Under the pieces are notes generated by a model, which saw nothing but the letters and a program-made list of their open reading frames with translations, searched no databases and was not told where the DNA came from. Made by a program: the position numbers and the translations under genes. Below, piece after piece: positions 1 through 32,727 of a stretch of DNA of 64,000 bases. The stretch lies in the NCBI GenBank assembly GCA_036768485.1, contig JAVLUZ010000151.1, positions 3,931,912 to 3,995,911 on the forward strand. Reading direction: 5' to 3'. Positions within the stretch are counted from its first letter, which is position 1. Every line of letters starts with the position of its first letter. Source of the DNA: Mermis nigrescens. Lineage: Eukaryota > Nematoda > Enoplea > Mermithida > Mermithidae.

Positions 1-237
1 AGTTGCGCTTGCCAATCGATTGCAAATTGTTTGTACAAGCGCCTGTCGCTTGCGCGCTTGCGGAAATTTGGGACTGTATAAAATTAATGAATGTAAACAA
101 AATTATTTTATGCCCAATTGATAGGGAAAAAATGTTTCCCCCTATTCAAAATTGTAAGCTTCATGCAAGAATGCAATGAATGTTAGCGTTAGGCAGCAAG
201 TTTAATTTGTCAGGACGTGACGACAACCCATCAACTA
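1..237. other. AT-rich sequence, no feature recognised
   Basis: No coding signal or repeat that I can name is visible here. It runs up to the TA that flanks the palindromic element starting at 238. Confidence 0.5.
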
Positions 238-624
238 CAGTTCTCGCCACGAAATTTGAACAATAAACAGCCCAATGAGTTTATTTAGGAACACTTTTTC
301 ACGACCTATAAACGCCTGAAACCTGAACAGTCGCTTTAGTTTAAGAAAACGCGACCTAAACGCTTACCTAAACAGACGCGTGATGATAGCGCGCGTGTTC
401 GCATTATGCATGCAATATCATATACATATGATACTGTGGTTATATGTAATGCGCACACGCGCGCTATCATTACATGCGTGATTAGGACAGTGTTTAGGTC
501 ACGTTTTCTTCTTAAACTAATGCATGTCAGGACACTCTTTAGGTTACGGGCGTTTAGGTCGTGAGAGAGCGTTCTAAACAAACTCATTGCACTGTTTATT
601 GTTCAAATTTCGTGGCGAACACTG
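238..624. mobile_element. Palindromic Tc1/mariner-like MITE
   Basis: The whole 387 bp folds on itself. The left end CAGTTCTCGCCACGAAAT pairs with the right end ATTTCGTGGCGAACACTG, and the arms stay complementary almost to the centre near 420-430 (ATCATATACATATGAT). Each end is flanked by TA (236-237 and 625-626), the duplication typical of Tc1/mariner elements. There is no transposase, so it is non-autonomous. The open frame across it is a by-product of the palindrome. The family assignment rests on ends and flanks only. Confidence 0.7.
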
Positions 625-639
625 TATTTGGTAATTTAT

Positions 640-1762
640 TTAATTGATTTTTATTCACTTCACGCCTACAAGCAAAAGCAAAAAGAATTAGAACATAATA
701 AAAATGACAAACAGTTCGATTTCACATTGTTCTCTGAAGAACATTATATTGCTTCTACTAAGGTCATTCTTTTCATCATAGGCAGCGCGACCTATAATAT
801 ATCCTAAATAATGCTCGAGTCGTCTCAACAATCAATATGCATTTTTACACAATGTGAATTAAAAAAATGGAAAGTAATTAAAACAAAAAAAAAGCGCTAA
901 AATTAAATTATTTTTATAGCCGCGCATCACAGGGCGAAACAGCGACTAATTTATACGCATTAAAAGTAATTAGTATATACCTGATATATTACGCACTATT
1001 GTAGCGAAATAACACATCTTTATCGTAACTTCCTTTATTTCTAAAGCAGTACAGCAAGCAACGAAATTTAAGAAAAATCAAACATGCAAAGAAGCTGAAG
1101 CGGCAAATGTAAATAAAAATTCATGAAACCTTGAGCAATTTATTAGGCATGAAAAGGTTACCTGCATAATTGAGACAAAAAAAATTTAGAAGTAATAGAA
1201 CGCGCACAAGCATTTTTAACGTTAAAAGCAATGTATTCAACTGGAATGGTCGTTGTAAGCACAAAGCATGGTAAAAGGCCTTATTTCAGATGAACGAGCA
1301 AACTGAGTTAAGACGTTTTTTGACCCCCAGTTCGACGACTTCTGTGATATTATATTCAAAAAGTTCGGGGCCAACCGTTAAGCAAACGTCTCAGAACAAA
1401 CAAAGATAGTCAAAGCTAGAAATAATTGATCAAAAGCGATATCGTTATGAAAGCTACTTTTTACAGTTTCCTTTCTCATTTATAAGCATTTTTTAACCTA
1501 CATATATGTATATAACGGATAGCCAAAGGTCAATAAAATTTACTGTTAAATAAGTACATATGGAAATCGCATAAAATGCTGGACCAAGGGAGTGAAACAC
1601 GTATGTATATGTATCTCATGAATTAAAAAATTCCGGTGACAGGTGGGATGTACAGAATATGCCCAATTCTACAATATACCCACCTGTCACATATGTAACA
1701 CCTCCAGCAATGCTGTGGATTTACACGATTGGGGTTAAAATGGACACGACAAAACCGTTAAC
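640..1762. other. AT-rich intergenic sequence without recognisable genes
   Basis: Stop codons are frequent in all frames. I see no splice-linked coding blocks and no matches to the element families found elsewhere in the window. Confidence 0.4.
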
Positions 1763-1770
1763 GTGGGAAC

Positions 1771-2035
1771 GACCATACGTTGGCAGCAAGAAAATTCTGG
1801 GGGGGTGCGGAGATTTTTCAAAATTCAAAAAATAGCCTTTAAATTGTGGTATGGCATAAAAACACCATTTTCCGATGTTTCTCATCAAGCACTATCCGTT
1901 GGCATCAAAAAATTGCGAAAAAACGAAAAAAATTTCAAAAATTGAATTCTGGGGGTATTCTGATTTCTGGGAGGGGTTATTTTGGTTTCTCGGGGAGGGG
2001 AGTGCATACCCCCCACGCCCGGGTGTGGGCACGAC
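1771..2035 (+). repeat. Family A repeat, copy 1
   Basis: It starts CCATACGTTGGCAGCAAG, followed by AAAATTCTGGGGG, a core with TTTCTCATCAAGCACTAT and GGCATCAAAAAATTGCGAAA, then two further TTCTGGG blocks and the end CCACGCCCGGGTGTGG. The same order of blocks recurs near 2365, 5815, 6081, 7476 and 7624. No protein is encoded; the short overlapping frames are repeat artefacts. Confidence 0.75.
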
Positions 2036-2362
2036 CGTTAACTATAGTCTGTCCCATTTCATTGAACCCTTTTTCCCCAACTTTCAAATTAGAATTGGAA
2101 TACGCTTATTACTGTAAATTATAGTACACTACCGCCTAATTCTTAAAAATGATCTGCATAGAGCCTAAAACAATGTTTCAGCACTACAACACAATTTATT
2201 CAACTTTAAACTTTAGAAGAGCATCAAGAATGTGATGAAATAATTTTATTTTCGAATATGAAATATTTATTAAAATTAATATTATTTGAATTTTAACGCA
2301 GCCAAATGCTTACAGATTAATAGAGCTAATACGTAAATTTTACGGAACTTGATTTACTCAAA

Positions 2363-2617
2363 TGCACAGCTGAGCGTGGGGGTTGGGGTTATGCAACCCA
2401 CCCCAAACCCCCCCCCCGAGAAACCAAAATACCCCCCAGAAACCAAAAAAATTCAATTTTTGATTTTTTTTGTTTTTCCGCAATTTTCTGACGCCAATGG
2501 ATAGTGCTTGATGAGAAACATTGAAAAATTTTCTCGCCATACCAATTTTTAAGGCTATTTTTGATCTTTGAAAAATCTTGCACACCCCCCGAATTTAGGT
2601 GCCGCCCACCTATGCTC
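2363..2617 (-). repeat. Family A repeat, copy 2 (inverted)
   Basis: Reverse-complement copy of family A. On the minus strand it starts CATAGGTGGGCGGCACC, carries TTTCTCATCAAGCACTAT and a run of G blocks, and ends CCCACGCTCAGCTGTGC. Confidence 0.75.
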
Positions 2618-2619
2618 AA

Positions 2620-4318
2620 ATAAACAAAAATTGAGGTCTCCACTTTACCGAGTGGTAGACGGATTGTTTCCTGAATTTCTAGCTTTGTGGAAAAATTCGT
2701 AGTTTTCACAATTCAGTCTTCTTTTCAAACTTAGTAATTCTTCAGAATTTTTCCCCCCAGTTTTCGATCTGTAGTGTTCCAAAATAGTTAGAACCTACTT
2801 AATTCCACTTACTCAATTGTTTCGCTGCATAAATGTCGTATCTCAAATTTCATATGCGGATTTTTGCGTTAGCTGAAACATTTTTAATAAATTTCTTAAC
2901 TGCCAAATATGAAATTGACAATAAAGTCATTCGGCTACTTTGTTAAAAAGTCTCACAACAAAGATATAAAATGCGTTAATTTTCCCTTTTTCAAATTTAG
3001 ATATTTGCAAAACGAATGGCATTTATTATATAGCTTTCGATTAATATTACGGTTACGATAGCGGTTGTGCATTAGTTAGCGGTGGTATACTATGGTCTGT
3101 TCCATTCCAGACAGCCCGCTTTCGCAAGTCTTATCAGTGTAGGTACATTAGTTTTTCACAGCATAAATGGCTGTTTCAATTATTTTCTCGTAGGGATGGT
3201 TGCTTTAACATTTTTATTGATGTTTAACGTGCTTTCCTTTTGTTTAACGTGCTTTGGCTCCTAACTGCTGCAACAATCTAACCCGTAAAATAATTTTCTG
3301 CAGTCATAAGCCGTAGAGCGAAAATGGGCCGTTTGGAATGAAATAGACTATAGTTAGCGGTTGTGCCCATGTTAGCGGTTGTAGTACGATTTCCAATAGC
3401 AGAGTGAGCCATGAGTAATATTCTGCTGAAAAGTCATCGATTACTGTTAGAAGCGCGAATCCAGGGGAGTGCAATGGGCCGCCGCCCCCCAAACCGTTTT
3501 TGAAAATTTGACAGCAGATCTAAGTTGGTATGCACCCCAAATTGAGTTGAAGCTCAAAAACGTCAAAATTTTTCGGCGCTTCATGTCAAATCATCATTAT
3601 TTTTCGTTATTATTTCCTGTTATTGAGTTAAGAATGATCTAAAATGAGTCAGCCGTTCGAAAGGAAGCTGTGCTCCTGCAAAATGACAAAATCCAAAATT
3701 TTACGTTATGTATAGGGTATGTTTGGGCTCATGCATCTTACAAACTAATCCGTGAATTTTATTCAAATCCGACTGGAAGGTCAATTATAACATTAATAAA
3801 TACTTGAAATTCAAATGAAATTTATAGCTGCAATTAAAAGTATTCAGAAAAATGCATCTTCAAAAAACGTTTTCCTTATAATTTTTCGTCAGTTTACATT
3901 GCGGTGTAAAGTAGTTTACACCAGTCAGTGGCGCATCAAAAATTGGTCTAGGGTAGCTTCAAAAATTTGCTCCATGAAAATTACATAAGCAGCAAGAGCC
4001 ACCAAAACTTTTTATGGTATTCCACCATTTCCAGGTTTCAAGAGCCCGATCGAACCATTGTCTACCAATGGTCTGCTTTACACTTGGGCATACCCCCGTT
4101 TAGGTTGACTATTTCGGTTTACACTTAAGCTTAACTGTCCCTAAATATTTTAGTACACCAATTCTACCTTGCCCAAATTAACTTTTTTATTTTCATACCT
4201 CCCAAATTTTCAATACACCAAAAGGGCTCGCCCAGGTCAACTTTTATTATAGGTCCATCAAAATTTTAGTACTCCACCAACCCGCCGCCTATGCTTAAGC
4301 ATGGCCTATGTTTGATCA
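2620..4318. other. Non-coding stretch with short iterated motifs
   Basis: No gene recognised. TTAGCGGTTGTG-like motifs recur between about 3055 and 3390, next to ACTATAGTTAGCGGTTG. The motif TTTTAGTACACCAA recurs in variants between about 4150 and 4275. These look like decayed repeats of unknown class. Confidence 0.35.
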
Positions 4319-4960
4319 TTGCTCCCCAGGCTCCCACCCATAACTACTCTCATGTCGCCTTATAAGACTCCAATGAAAAGGTTTCCGCATCGCGTGCATC
4401 CAGCGCCCAACCATCAAGCGCCACTGTTAATTACACTGCAACAAATGATCGACGTGCTCGACGCTTTCCACAAGTTTCAAATCGAATACGAATCGACCTT
4501 CCGCCACTTTGCGATTTTTAGCATGACTGGCATCATGCGCGTCAAAGCGCTTTTGCAATTCCTTGATCGTTGTTTCCACATCCTTGTGACGTTGTACAAC
4601 AATCATGGCATTGGTTGGTGTTGTGCGAAGAAATCCGTAGATTGATGTTGGCTGCTTTCAGCGGTCTGTCACAACCGGATTTTCCAGTGGAAGCTTTTTC
4701 CGAATTTAGCAACAGCAACTATAAAATGCATCGCGATGTTCAAAGCATGCATGAAGCAACTGACCTGTTGCTCACCATTCCGGCCAATTTCAAGCGTCAT
4801 GCATGACTCATGTCAAAGGTCGTCATACTTGAAGCGCAAACTTGCAGCCAAATTGCGCCGTATTCAGGCAGAACTTGAAGAGCAGCAGAAAATCCTTGAT
4901 GACACGTCACATAAATGCAAAGCGTCTTTGTGGGGAGCCATGGCTCCCCAGCAAAGATAA
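4319..4960 (+). pseudogene. Coding-like stretch broken by frameshifts, protein unknown
   Basis: This block is less AT-rich than its surroundings and has protein-like composition spread over three plus-strand frames: 4319-4645 (includes LQQMIDVLDAFHKFQIEYES), 4570-4806 (includes FPVEAFSEFSNSNYKMHRD) and 4736-4960 (includes SYLKRKLAAKLRRIQAELEE, a likely coiled coil). Frame changes near 4600-4640 and 4790-4830 occur without convincing splice sites, which suggests a decayed gene copy rather than exons. I do not recognise the family. It lies next to the similar orphan fragments at 5526-5750 and 6330-6765 and may be part of the same lost gene. Confidence 0.35.
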
Positions 4961-5061
4961 GGTGTACCGTCATTTTGATGGAACTCTAATCTTGAATCGA
5001 TGCGCATCACGCCCACATGGTGGGGGGGTGACGCGCATTTATCGCCGGGTAAAAAATGAAT

Positions 5062-5525
5062 GCCGGCAGCAGTGTTTTTTTTTGTACAAGGTCCGTTTGT
5101 ACATGTACAAAGATGGTCCCTAAAAGTCTTTGTACATTTCGTACACACAAATTTTTGGGTACTATAATATGGTACAGTAGCGATTTTAGTATGGCAAAAA
5201 CAGAGTTGTTCGACCTTTGGTTACGTATTTTAGCAATTTCTAGGTTTCTGAGGGCAAAAATCAGTAATAATCGTCTCAAAACGGCGCGAAGCGCCAAAAA
5301 ATTTGGCGTTTTTCCTTTCAAAATGCAATTTCTGAAATTATAAAGATATATGGAACACACAATTGCTCATTTCGGCGCGGATCACCGTAGAATTTTGCGA
5401 ATTTCGAACCTTTTTTGCAGTTTTTGTCTTCCAAAAATCTTTGTACATGTACAGAGACGGTCCCCAAAAGTCTTTGCACATCGCGAAAAATCTTTGCCGA
5501 ATACGAAAAAAACCGTGGCCGGCAG
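5062..5525. repeat. 8-bp target duplication GCCGGCAG around a hAT-like element
   Basis: GCCGGCAG occurs at 5062-5069 and again at 5518-5525, directly abutting both ends of the family B element at 5070-5517. An 8-bp duplication is the hAT hallmark. Confidence 0.75.
5070..5517 (+). mobile_element. Family B hAT-like MITE, copy 1
   Basis: The left end CAGTGTTTTTTTTTGTAC is matched by the inverted right end ATACGAAAAAAACCGTG. The interior has the family landmarks: AAAGTCTTTGTACAT, a TATGGTACAGTAGCGATTTT block, the palindrome GGCGCGAAGCGCC at 5283-5295, and a second AAAGTCTTTG block near the right end. It encodes no protein. It interrupts an orphan sequence whose uninterrupted paralogue lies inverted at about 6690-6765. 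Confidence 0.8.
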
Positions 5526-5757
5526 TCCTTGGAACCAAGCTTAGTCGGGAAAAATCGCGATGGATACTGGCGGCGATATGACGAATCACTCGAGTCACGA
5601 TAGTCCGTATCACGTTGTGACGAAGTCGACGGGTATCGGCTCGGCAATGCTTGATGCGGTAGTGAACGCGGCAGTAAACGCTGATAACCATCAAATTGTA
5701 ATGATGGCACAAGAACTGAACCTTGACGACAACGAGCCAAAGCTGTAATGCAGCGCG
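5526..5757 (+). pseudogene. Orphan coding-like fragment with small ORF (MDTGGDMTN...), unknown
   Basis: An ATG at 5560 in the context AAATCGCGATGG opens a 62-codon frame ending at 5748 (includes GSAMLDAVVNAAVNADN). A GAAATAAAA polyadenylation-like signal follows near 5801. Bases 5529-5577 match, inverted, the sequence at about 6675-6724, so two related copies exist. Upstream sequence continues on the far side of the family B insertion (before 5070). It could be a short gene, a last exon or a retrocopy fragment; I recognise no family. Confidence 0.3.
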
Positions 5758-5812
5758 GTGGTGGCATAGAATGTGATGACACATGAACTTGTGTGTGAAA
5801 TAAAACCAGGTT

Positions 5813-6080
5813 GCAACCATACGTGGGCAGCAAGAAAATTCTGGGGGGGGGGGTGCAAGATTTTTTTGAAGGTCAAAAAATGGCCTTAAAAATGGTGGTA
5901 TGGCGATAAAAACACCATTTTTCGACGTTTCTCATCAAGCACTATCCATTGGCATCAAAAAATTGCGAAAAAAACGAAAAAATTTTCAAGAATTGAATTC
6001 TGCGGGGTATTTTGATTTCTGGGGGTATTTTGGTTTCTGGGGGGTGCATACCCCAACCCCCACGCCCAGGTGTGGTTGCA
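5813..6080 (+). repeat. Family A repeat, copy 3 (first of a head-to-tail pair)
   Basis: Starts GCAACCATACGTGGGCAGC and ends CCCAGGTGTGGTTGC. It has the same internal order as copy 1. The next copy follows with no spacer. Confidence 0.75.
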
Positions 6081-6330
6081 ACCATAGGTGGGTGACACCG
6101 AAGTTCTGGGGGTGCAAGATTTTTTTGAAGGTCAAAAAATGGCCTTAAAAATGGTGGTATGGCGAAAAAACACAATTTTTTTACGTTTCTCATCGAGCAC
6201 TATTCATTGGCATCAAAAAATTGCGAAACTAAACGAAAAATTTCAAAAATTGAATTCTGGGGGTATTATGGTTTCTGGGGGTGTATACCCCAAACCCCTC
6301 CCTTCAAGCCCAGGTAAAGTCGCAACGTGG
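6081..6330 (+). repeat. Family A repeat, copy 4 (second of the pair)
   Basis: Starts ACCATAGGTGGGTGACACC and ends near CAAGCCCAGGTAAAGTCGC. It joins copy 3 head to tail through a shared GGTTGCAACCATA junction. Confidence 0.75.
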
Positions 6331-6765
6331 TAAAAGTATGATGCGGTTGTTGTTCCGCACGCCACACTCAACTGGTGACGATGACTGTTGGTGCCGCTGA
6401 TTGTCCTGATGACTCCGACGTCTGTGAGGTAAAATCAGAAGGACAACCAAGGTGTTGCGTGACTCGTGAGCATTGCTTGCGACTTGCGCAAAGATGTTGC
6501 CAATGACAGTATTCATAGTCAGCGCGACGACGTTTGGTGATGGATGTGGTAGATTCACGGTAGGCTCAAAGACGTTTGACGTGAACAGCCGGGTCGATGC
6601 ATTGGATGTTTGACATGACGCGCAACGTGCTGGAATGTGGTGCTGCGCAGCGGCGGTAGCAAATTCAGCACTTCTCGTCGCCAGCATCCATCGCGATTTT
6701 TCCCGACTAAGCCCGCTTCCAAGGACCACTGGCATTGATTTTGATTACCCCGCGATAGAAATAAA
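6331..6765 (-). pseudogene. Second orphan coding-like fragment, inverted relative to 5526-5757
   Basis: On the minus strand, bases about 6765 to 6660 read a version of the sequence on both sides of the family B insertion at 5070-5517, then CTTAGTCGGGAAAAATCGCG followed by ATGGATGCTGGCGACGAG. Here the ATG frame meets a stop after a few codons. An overlapping frame stays open to about 6304 (includes NVVALTMNTVIGNIFAQVAS). I read it as a decayed paralogue, protein family unknown. Confidence 0.35.
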
Positions 6766-6769
6766 AACT

Positions 6770-7420
6770 CTGCAATAGGCATTGCAGTATCGACCAGCAG
6801 CCTCACAAATGATAGACCAATTATTTTTCGTGTCTTATAATTTTCTAGTGTTATTTTTCTTGCCATTTTTGCTCGTTTTATTTCTTGTCATTCTGTTATG
6901 TGTGATTTCGTCTTCGTTTTATTTCTCATCATTGCTCTTAATTTTTGTGCTTTATCTTAAATCTCTTTTTCTCTTGTCTTCAAAATTGCTCATATTTTGT
7001 CGTATTCCGTTCTTAATTCTAGCTGACAGACCTACAGTCTCGGTTAAGCCCATCCCATTACTTTCTCATTTTAAAAAATTTCACCTCCTTGAATCTGTTG
7101 GGTATTGGACCAAAATTTCTCATATACTATTCGTCAACGTCTCGGCGTTTTATATTCAAATTTCCCGCTCCCCTTCATCAACGCTTCGTTCTGAACCCGA
7201 CTGAACGCTGAGGTTTTAGCGGTCAAATCCGCCTGTGTGCGAAAAATTCGCCACTTCGCACCGAATTTTTCCCGGTACGTGGAGTGTAGTGATGCTACAA
7301 ACCTTTCGTCATTATCCGATCTAAATCGGACTTATATTCGTTGAATTACGAACTTAAAATTTTTGGCATCAAATTATTGATCGACCGAAGGCCGATACGC
7401 CGGTCAATGCCTGTAGTAAA
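6770..7420. other. Pyrimidine-rich stretch, no gene supported
   Basis: The plus strand is T/C-rich from 6820 to 7080, so one frame stays open for 140 codons and looks hydrophobic. The hydrophobicity follows from composition, and no start context, homology or splice signal supports a gene. Confidence 0.4.
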
Positions 7421-7475
7421 GCTTTAGTCAAGCAGTCCACTTCGCCAACACAGCGTTTCTCGCACATATTTTACA

Positions 7476-7623
7476 CATACCTGGGCGTGGGGGGAGGGGG
7501 TTTGGGGGTATGCACCCCCAGAATTCAATTGTTGAATTTTTTGTTTTTTCCCGTTTTTTGATGCTAATGAATAGTGCTCGATGAGAAACGATGAAAAATG
7601 GTGTTTTTTTCGCCATACCACCA
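7476..7623 (-). repeat. Family A repeat, copy 5 (short, part of a tandem pair)
   Basis: Minus-strand copy with CATCGAGCACTATTCATT and the terminal block CCCCACGCCCAGGTATG. It is truncated on its 5' side where copy 6 begins. Confidence 0.7.
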
Positions 7624-7854
7624 CCATACCTGGGCGTGGGGGGTTTGGGGGTATGCACACCCCCCGAGAAACCAGAATGCCCCCCCAGAATTCGATTTTT
7701 GAATTTTTCTTCGCAATTTTTTGATGCCAATAGATAGTGCTCGATGAAAAACATTGAAAAATTGTGTTTTTTCGCCGAACCACCATTTCTGAGGTCATTT
7801 TTTGACCTTTGAAAAATCTTGCACCCCCAGAATTTTGGTGCCGCCCACCTATGA
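7624..7854 (-). repeat. Family A repeat, copy 6
   Basis: Minus-strand copy starting GATCATAGGTGGGCGGCACC and ending CCCCACGCCCAGGTATG, joined head to tail to copy 5. This is the second tandem arrangement of this family in the window. Confidence 0.75.
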
Positions 7855-8580
7855 TCTTACAGATGCGCAGCGAGAGCTATGCTCCACTGTTTTCCTTTAT
7901 CATCACCTTTTCTTTCACATTCAAAATATAGCGCGACGGGACCGGGAGTATGTCAGATCTGAGTTAGGATCGGAAAATCAATATTCTGTTATCCGTATAT
8001 ATGTACGTCTTATCAGTGCAGTTTTTCCAGCAGCTGTACTAGCGCCGTAATTCATTTTTCAACACGACTGGTCAGCTTAGAGCTGTCTGTTGTTGAATTA
8101 TAAGTTTTTGTTACTTGTGCTTTAGGAATCAAAACGTATTCGGCCTGGTTGGCATTGCGGAAACAGGTTAAACATTTATTAGTCAACTTGAGAAACCTTA
8201 TTAAGCTCCCGGATTAGGATTTGGCCGGGAGATCGCAGCTGAACAACATAGCGCGTATTTTCCGGGGTCAGTCAGCAATTAAGGACTGAGGAGACGAAAG
8301 CCATAGAGACTCAGGGTCATTGGGTTGGTTCGTGGCATTTATGCCTCTAGCAACCTGACCAGCGCTCAGTAAAGCGTTGGTATTTAGGTAAGCCCCGTAG
8401 GTACGGTTTAGCAGTTGAATTTAAGTACGTAGGTATCGTCAGTTAAACCAACTAAACTTACAGTAAGGATCCTTAAATTGTTGCGTTTTCAAGAAAAGAA
8501 ATTAAAAACGAGCGAAACTGTAAAACAAGAACCAGTTGATGTCTAGTAAAGATTAAAACGGATGGAAGGAATTACAGAAA
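7855..8580. other. Unclassified, locally less AT-rich sequence
   Basis: Bases 8200-8420 have mixed composition (TCCCGGATTAGGATTTGGCC and similar), unlike the flanking AT-rich DNA. I found no open frame, tRNA box pair or terminal repeats. It is either an old element or undetected non-coding sequence. Confidence 0.3.
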
Positions 8581-8582
8581 TA

Positions 8583-9319
8583 CAGGGTGGCCCACAAAAA
8601 AGGGTGTAAAAGTTTCAATCATAACTTTGGTTGTATTATGCATATTGCAAAAATGTAAACTTTTTCAAAACAGCAAATATAGGGCAAAATTGTGAAGTTT
8701 CAATGAGTTTTGTTTACTATTGCCTTTTTGGTTTACACTTTTGTAGACAAAACTTTTTTGGTAAGTTACGACGGAAAAAGTTGCTATCTACGTCAATCTG
8801 AATTTTGTTGACAGCAATAGTCATAATTGAGTCTTTACTCTACTGCTTGACGTCCTTAGATTCAGAGTTATCTATTTTATTGTTCGTTTTAGTTAAATTT
8901 TGTGGGTTTTTCTTCACGTTACACTTTGAATGCCTGTGTATTCTACAAAAAATGGGTTAACAAAAACTCGTTGCAATGAGCTAATTCTAAACATTTAAAG
9001 TCAAAGTTAACGCTCTTTTGGGCAAGTTTTGTCTATCAAATGATACAAACCGCATTAATCAAAGTCAAACAGAACGAAAGTTATTAGAGTTTGTGCACCC
9101 TTTTTGTTTTTTAACAACTTTTTACGCTTGTAACTTACCAAAAAGTGATGTTTACAAACGTGTAAATTTAAACCGCAATTTGATGAATAACTCACTGAAA
9201 CTTTGCGATTTTGTTGCCCTGCATTTGTTCTTTTAAAAAACGTTTTTTACTTTGCGATATGTTTGACACAGCTATGGTTATAATAAAAACATTTTGTACC
9301 TTTTTTATGGGCCACCCTG
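8583..9319. mobile_element. Family G mariner-like non-autonomous element, copy 1
   Basis: The ends are CAGGGTGGCCCACAAAAAAG and CTTTTTTATGGGCCACCCTG (with one extra T). Both are flanked by TA (8581-8582, 9320-9321). Beyond the tips, the outer 200 bp or so of each side remain imperfectly complementary, including TTTTTGGTAAGTTAC on both arms. No transposase frame is visible. TA flanks and CAGGGTG tips fit the IS630/Tc1/mariner superfamily. Confidence 0.75.
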
Positions 9320-9379
9320 TAGAAATGAGAAATCCTCTCGTTTAAAGCGTAAAAAAGTCGCATCGACTTAAAAATTTGA

Positions 9380-9385
9380 TTTATT
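9380..9385 (-). terminator. Candidate polyadenylation signal of RFC4
   Basis: AATAAA on the minus strand, about 70 nt past the RFC4 stop codon. Confidence 0.5.
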
Positions 9386-9454
9386 TCGATAAGGGATAAT
9401 GTTACGCGAGGGAAATACTTAGCCCACGATACACAAATATACAGACGAGGTCAA

Positions 9455-26973
<17,519 letters not shown>

Positions 26974-27072
26974 TTGATCTTAATTTGCGGTTATATCGAA
27001 ATAAATGCAAGAAAATCACAATGACATCTAAGTTGACTATAAATAATGAAAACGAGACATCGCATTACATAT

Positions 27073-27400
27073 ACAGCATGGAATTTCCGGGAGGGGGTCA
27101 AGCCCTAAAAACTTTTAAAACAGTTTCTCGACGTTTCGAAAATGCTCGTTCTTCCTAGAATGTAAAAACATGAAAAACTCGAGTAAATTAAACGAGACAT
27201 GATCAAAAATGTGCATTTGGCGTGAAGCGCCGAAAATTTGAGACTTATGAGCCACAAATGAGCTAAAAACGCTTAAAAAGGAACATTTTTCACAATTCTT
27301 GGGAAAAATCGACAATTCTGGGGGAGGTGGGGGCGCAGCCATTCTGCGGGGGTCAGTTGCCATTCTGGGGAGAGGGTCAGACCCCCAAGAACACGTATGA
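27073..27400 (+). mobile_element. Family C element 100 bp upstream of RFC4
   Basis: Starts ACAGCATGGAATTTCCGGGAG and carries a GGCGTGAAGCGCC palindrome (27219-27231). It ends with GGGGAGAGGGTCAGACCCCC and CACGTATG. It lies between the RFC4 start and TRAPPC3, where the RFC4 promoter or 5' UTR should be. Confidence 0.65.
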
Positions 27401-28374
27401 ACGTAACTGAAAACTTATTAGCAAGTCTGGATTTTCAATCTCGCATCTTCCTTTTTTAGTATCTTACCCTAATTTATGATCTGGAAACCAACAATACACT
27501 GAAAACTAAATTGTATGATAAACGCATCAACTGAAAAGTCTGTAATTACTAATTTTAAATCAAGAAATATTCATATGCAAGCAGGTCTTTGTACATATGT
27601 GACGCTCTAACCCTCCCCTTCATGCAGTTTTCATCAATAAAACATAAAATAGTATTAAGAAGAAACGAACCGCTGAATGCGAAAATACAAATTGTTCTAA
27701 AAGTTAATCCAATAAAACGCTAGGGTAAAACCTTTTATTTTCGCAACACATAAATAATCGAATGATCAATTGACTGATATAAACGTCATCAAGATTCACT
27801 TAAGTCAATAACGATCGTAACAAATTTTTTGACAGTTTTGCACGTTTTCGCATACATAAAATACAAGTCAGTTATAAATCATTGATACTCTACAGTACAC
27901 CCTTAAATCGCAAAAGATGGCGATATCGAAAAAATGATAAGATCTTTAATTCTCGCGCCTATATTTAATCTCCAGAAAAAAGATATTCACTTGTTACATA
28001 CATAAGGACGTGGCTAAATCAGATGAATCAAATTAAAATTAGGCATCGCTTAAATTGAGTAATTTAGAACAAAATTACGTCCTCCTGCTTGTCACTTGCC
28101 TATTTATAGAATTTTTCAAATTATTTTTTTAACTCTCCATGCAATTTCCGTTCGTCCTGAGAGCCTCACTTGATAAAACTGCAAATTTTCTTCGTTTCAA
28201 CCAACGAAAACGCACCAAATCGGCGCAGAGTCTAATCACGTGCGACTGGAAAACTTCATAAAAACTTTATATTACCAAAAGGTATTTCAACTTGACAATG
28301 TGCATTAATATATCCGACGGCGTTATTTTAAAAAATGACGTCATCACATCACGTGAGGAGTAAGAAATCTGAAA
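27400..28374. other. TRAPPC3-RFC4 intergenic gap
   Basis: AT-rich, with no coding block. It should contain the TRAPPC3 3' UTR. An AATAAA on the minus strand near 27733-27738 is distant from the stop, and I see no closer canonical signal. Confidence 0.4.

Positions 28375-32727
<4,353 letters not shown>

Noticed and set aside
336..587. 83-codon frame on the minus strand
   Set aside because: Lies wholly within the palindromic TA-flanked element.
6782..7204. 140-codon hydrophobic frame resembling a membrane protein
   Set aside because: The strand is a pyrimidine-rich stretch that codes Leu, Phe and Ser by composition; there is no domain, splice signal or supporting context.
9018..9236. 72-codon frame inside the 737-bp TA-flanked element as a transposase remnant
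   Set aside because: No DDE/D signature or helix-turn-helix is visible; the frame overlaps the imperfect inverted arm.
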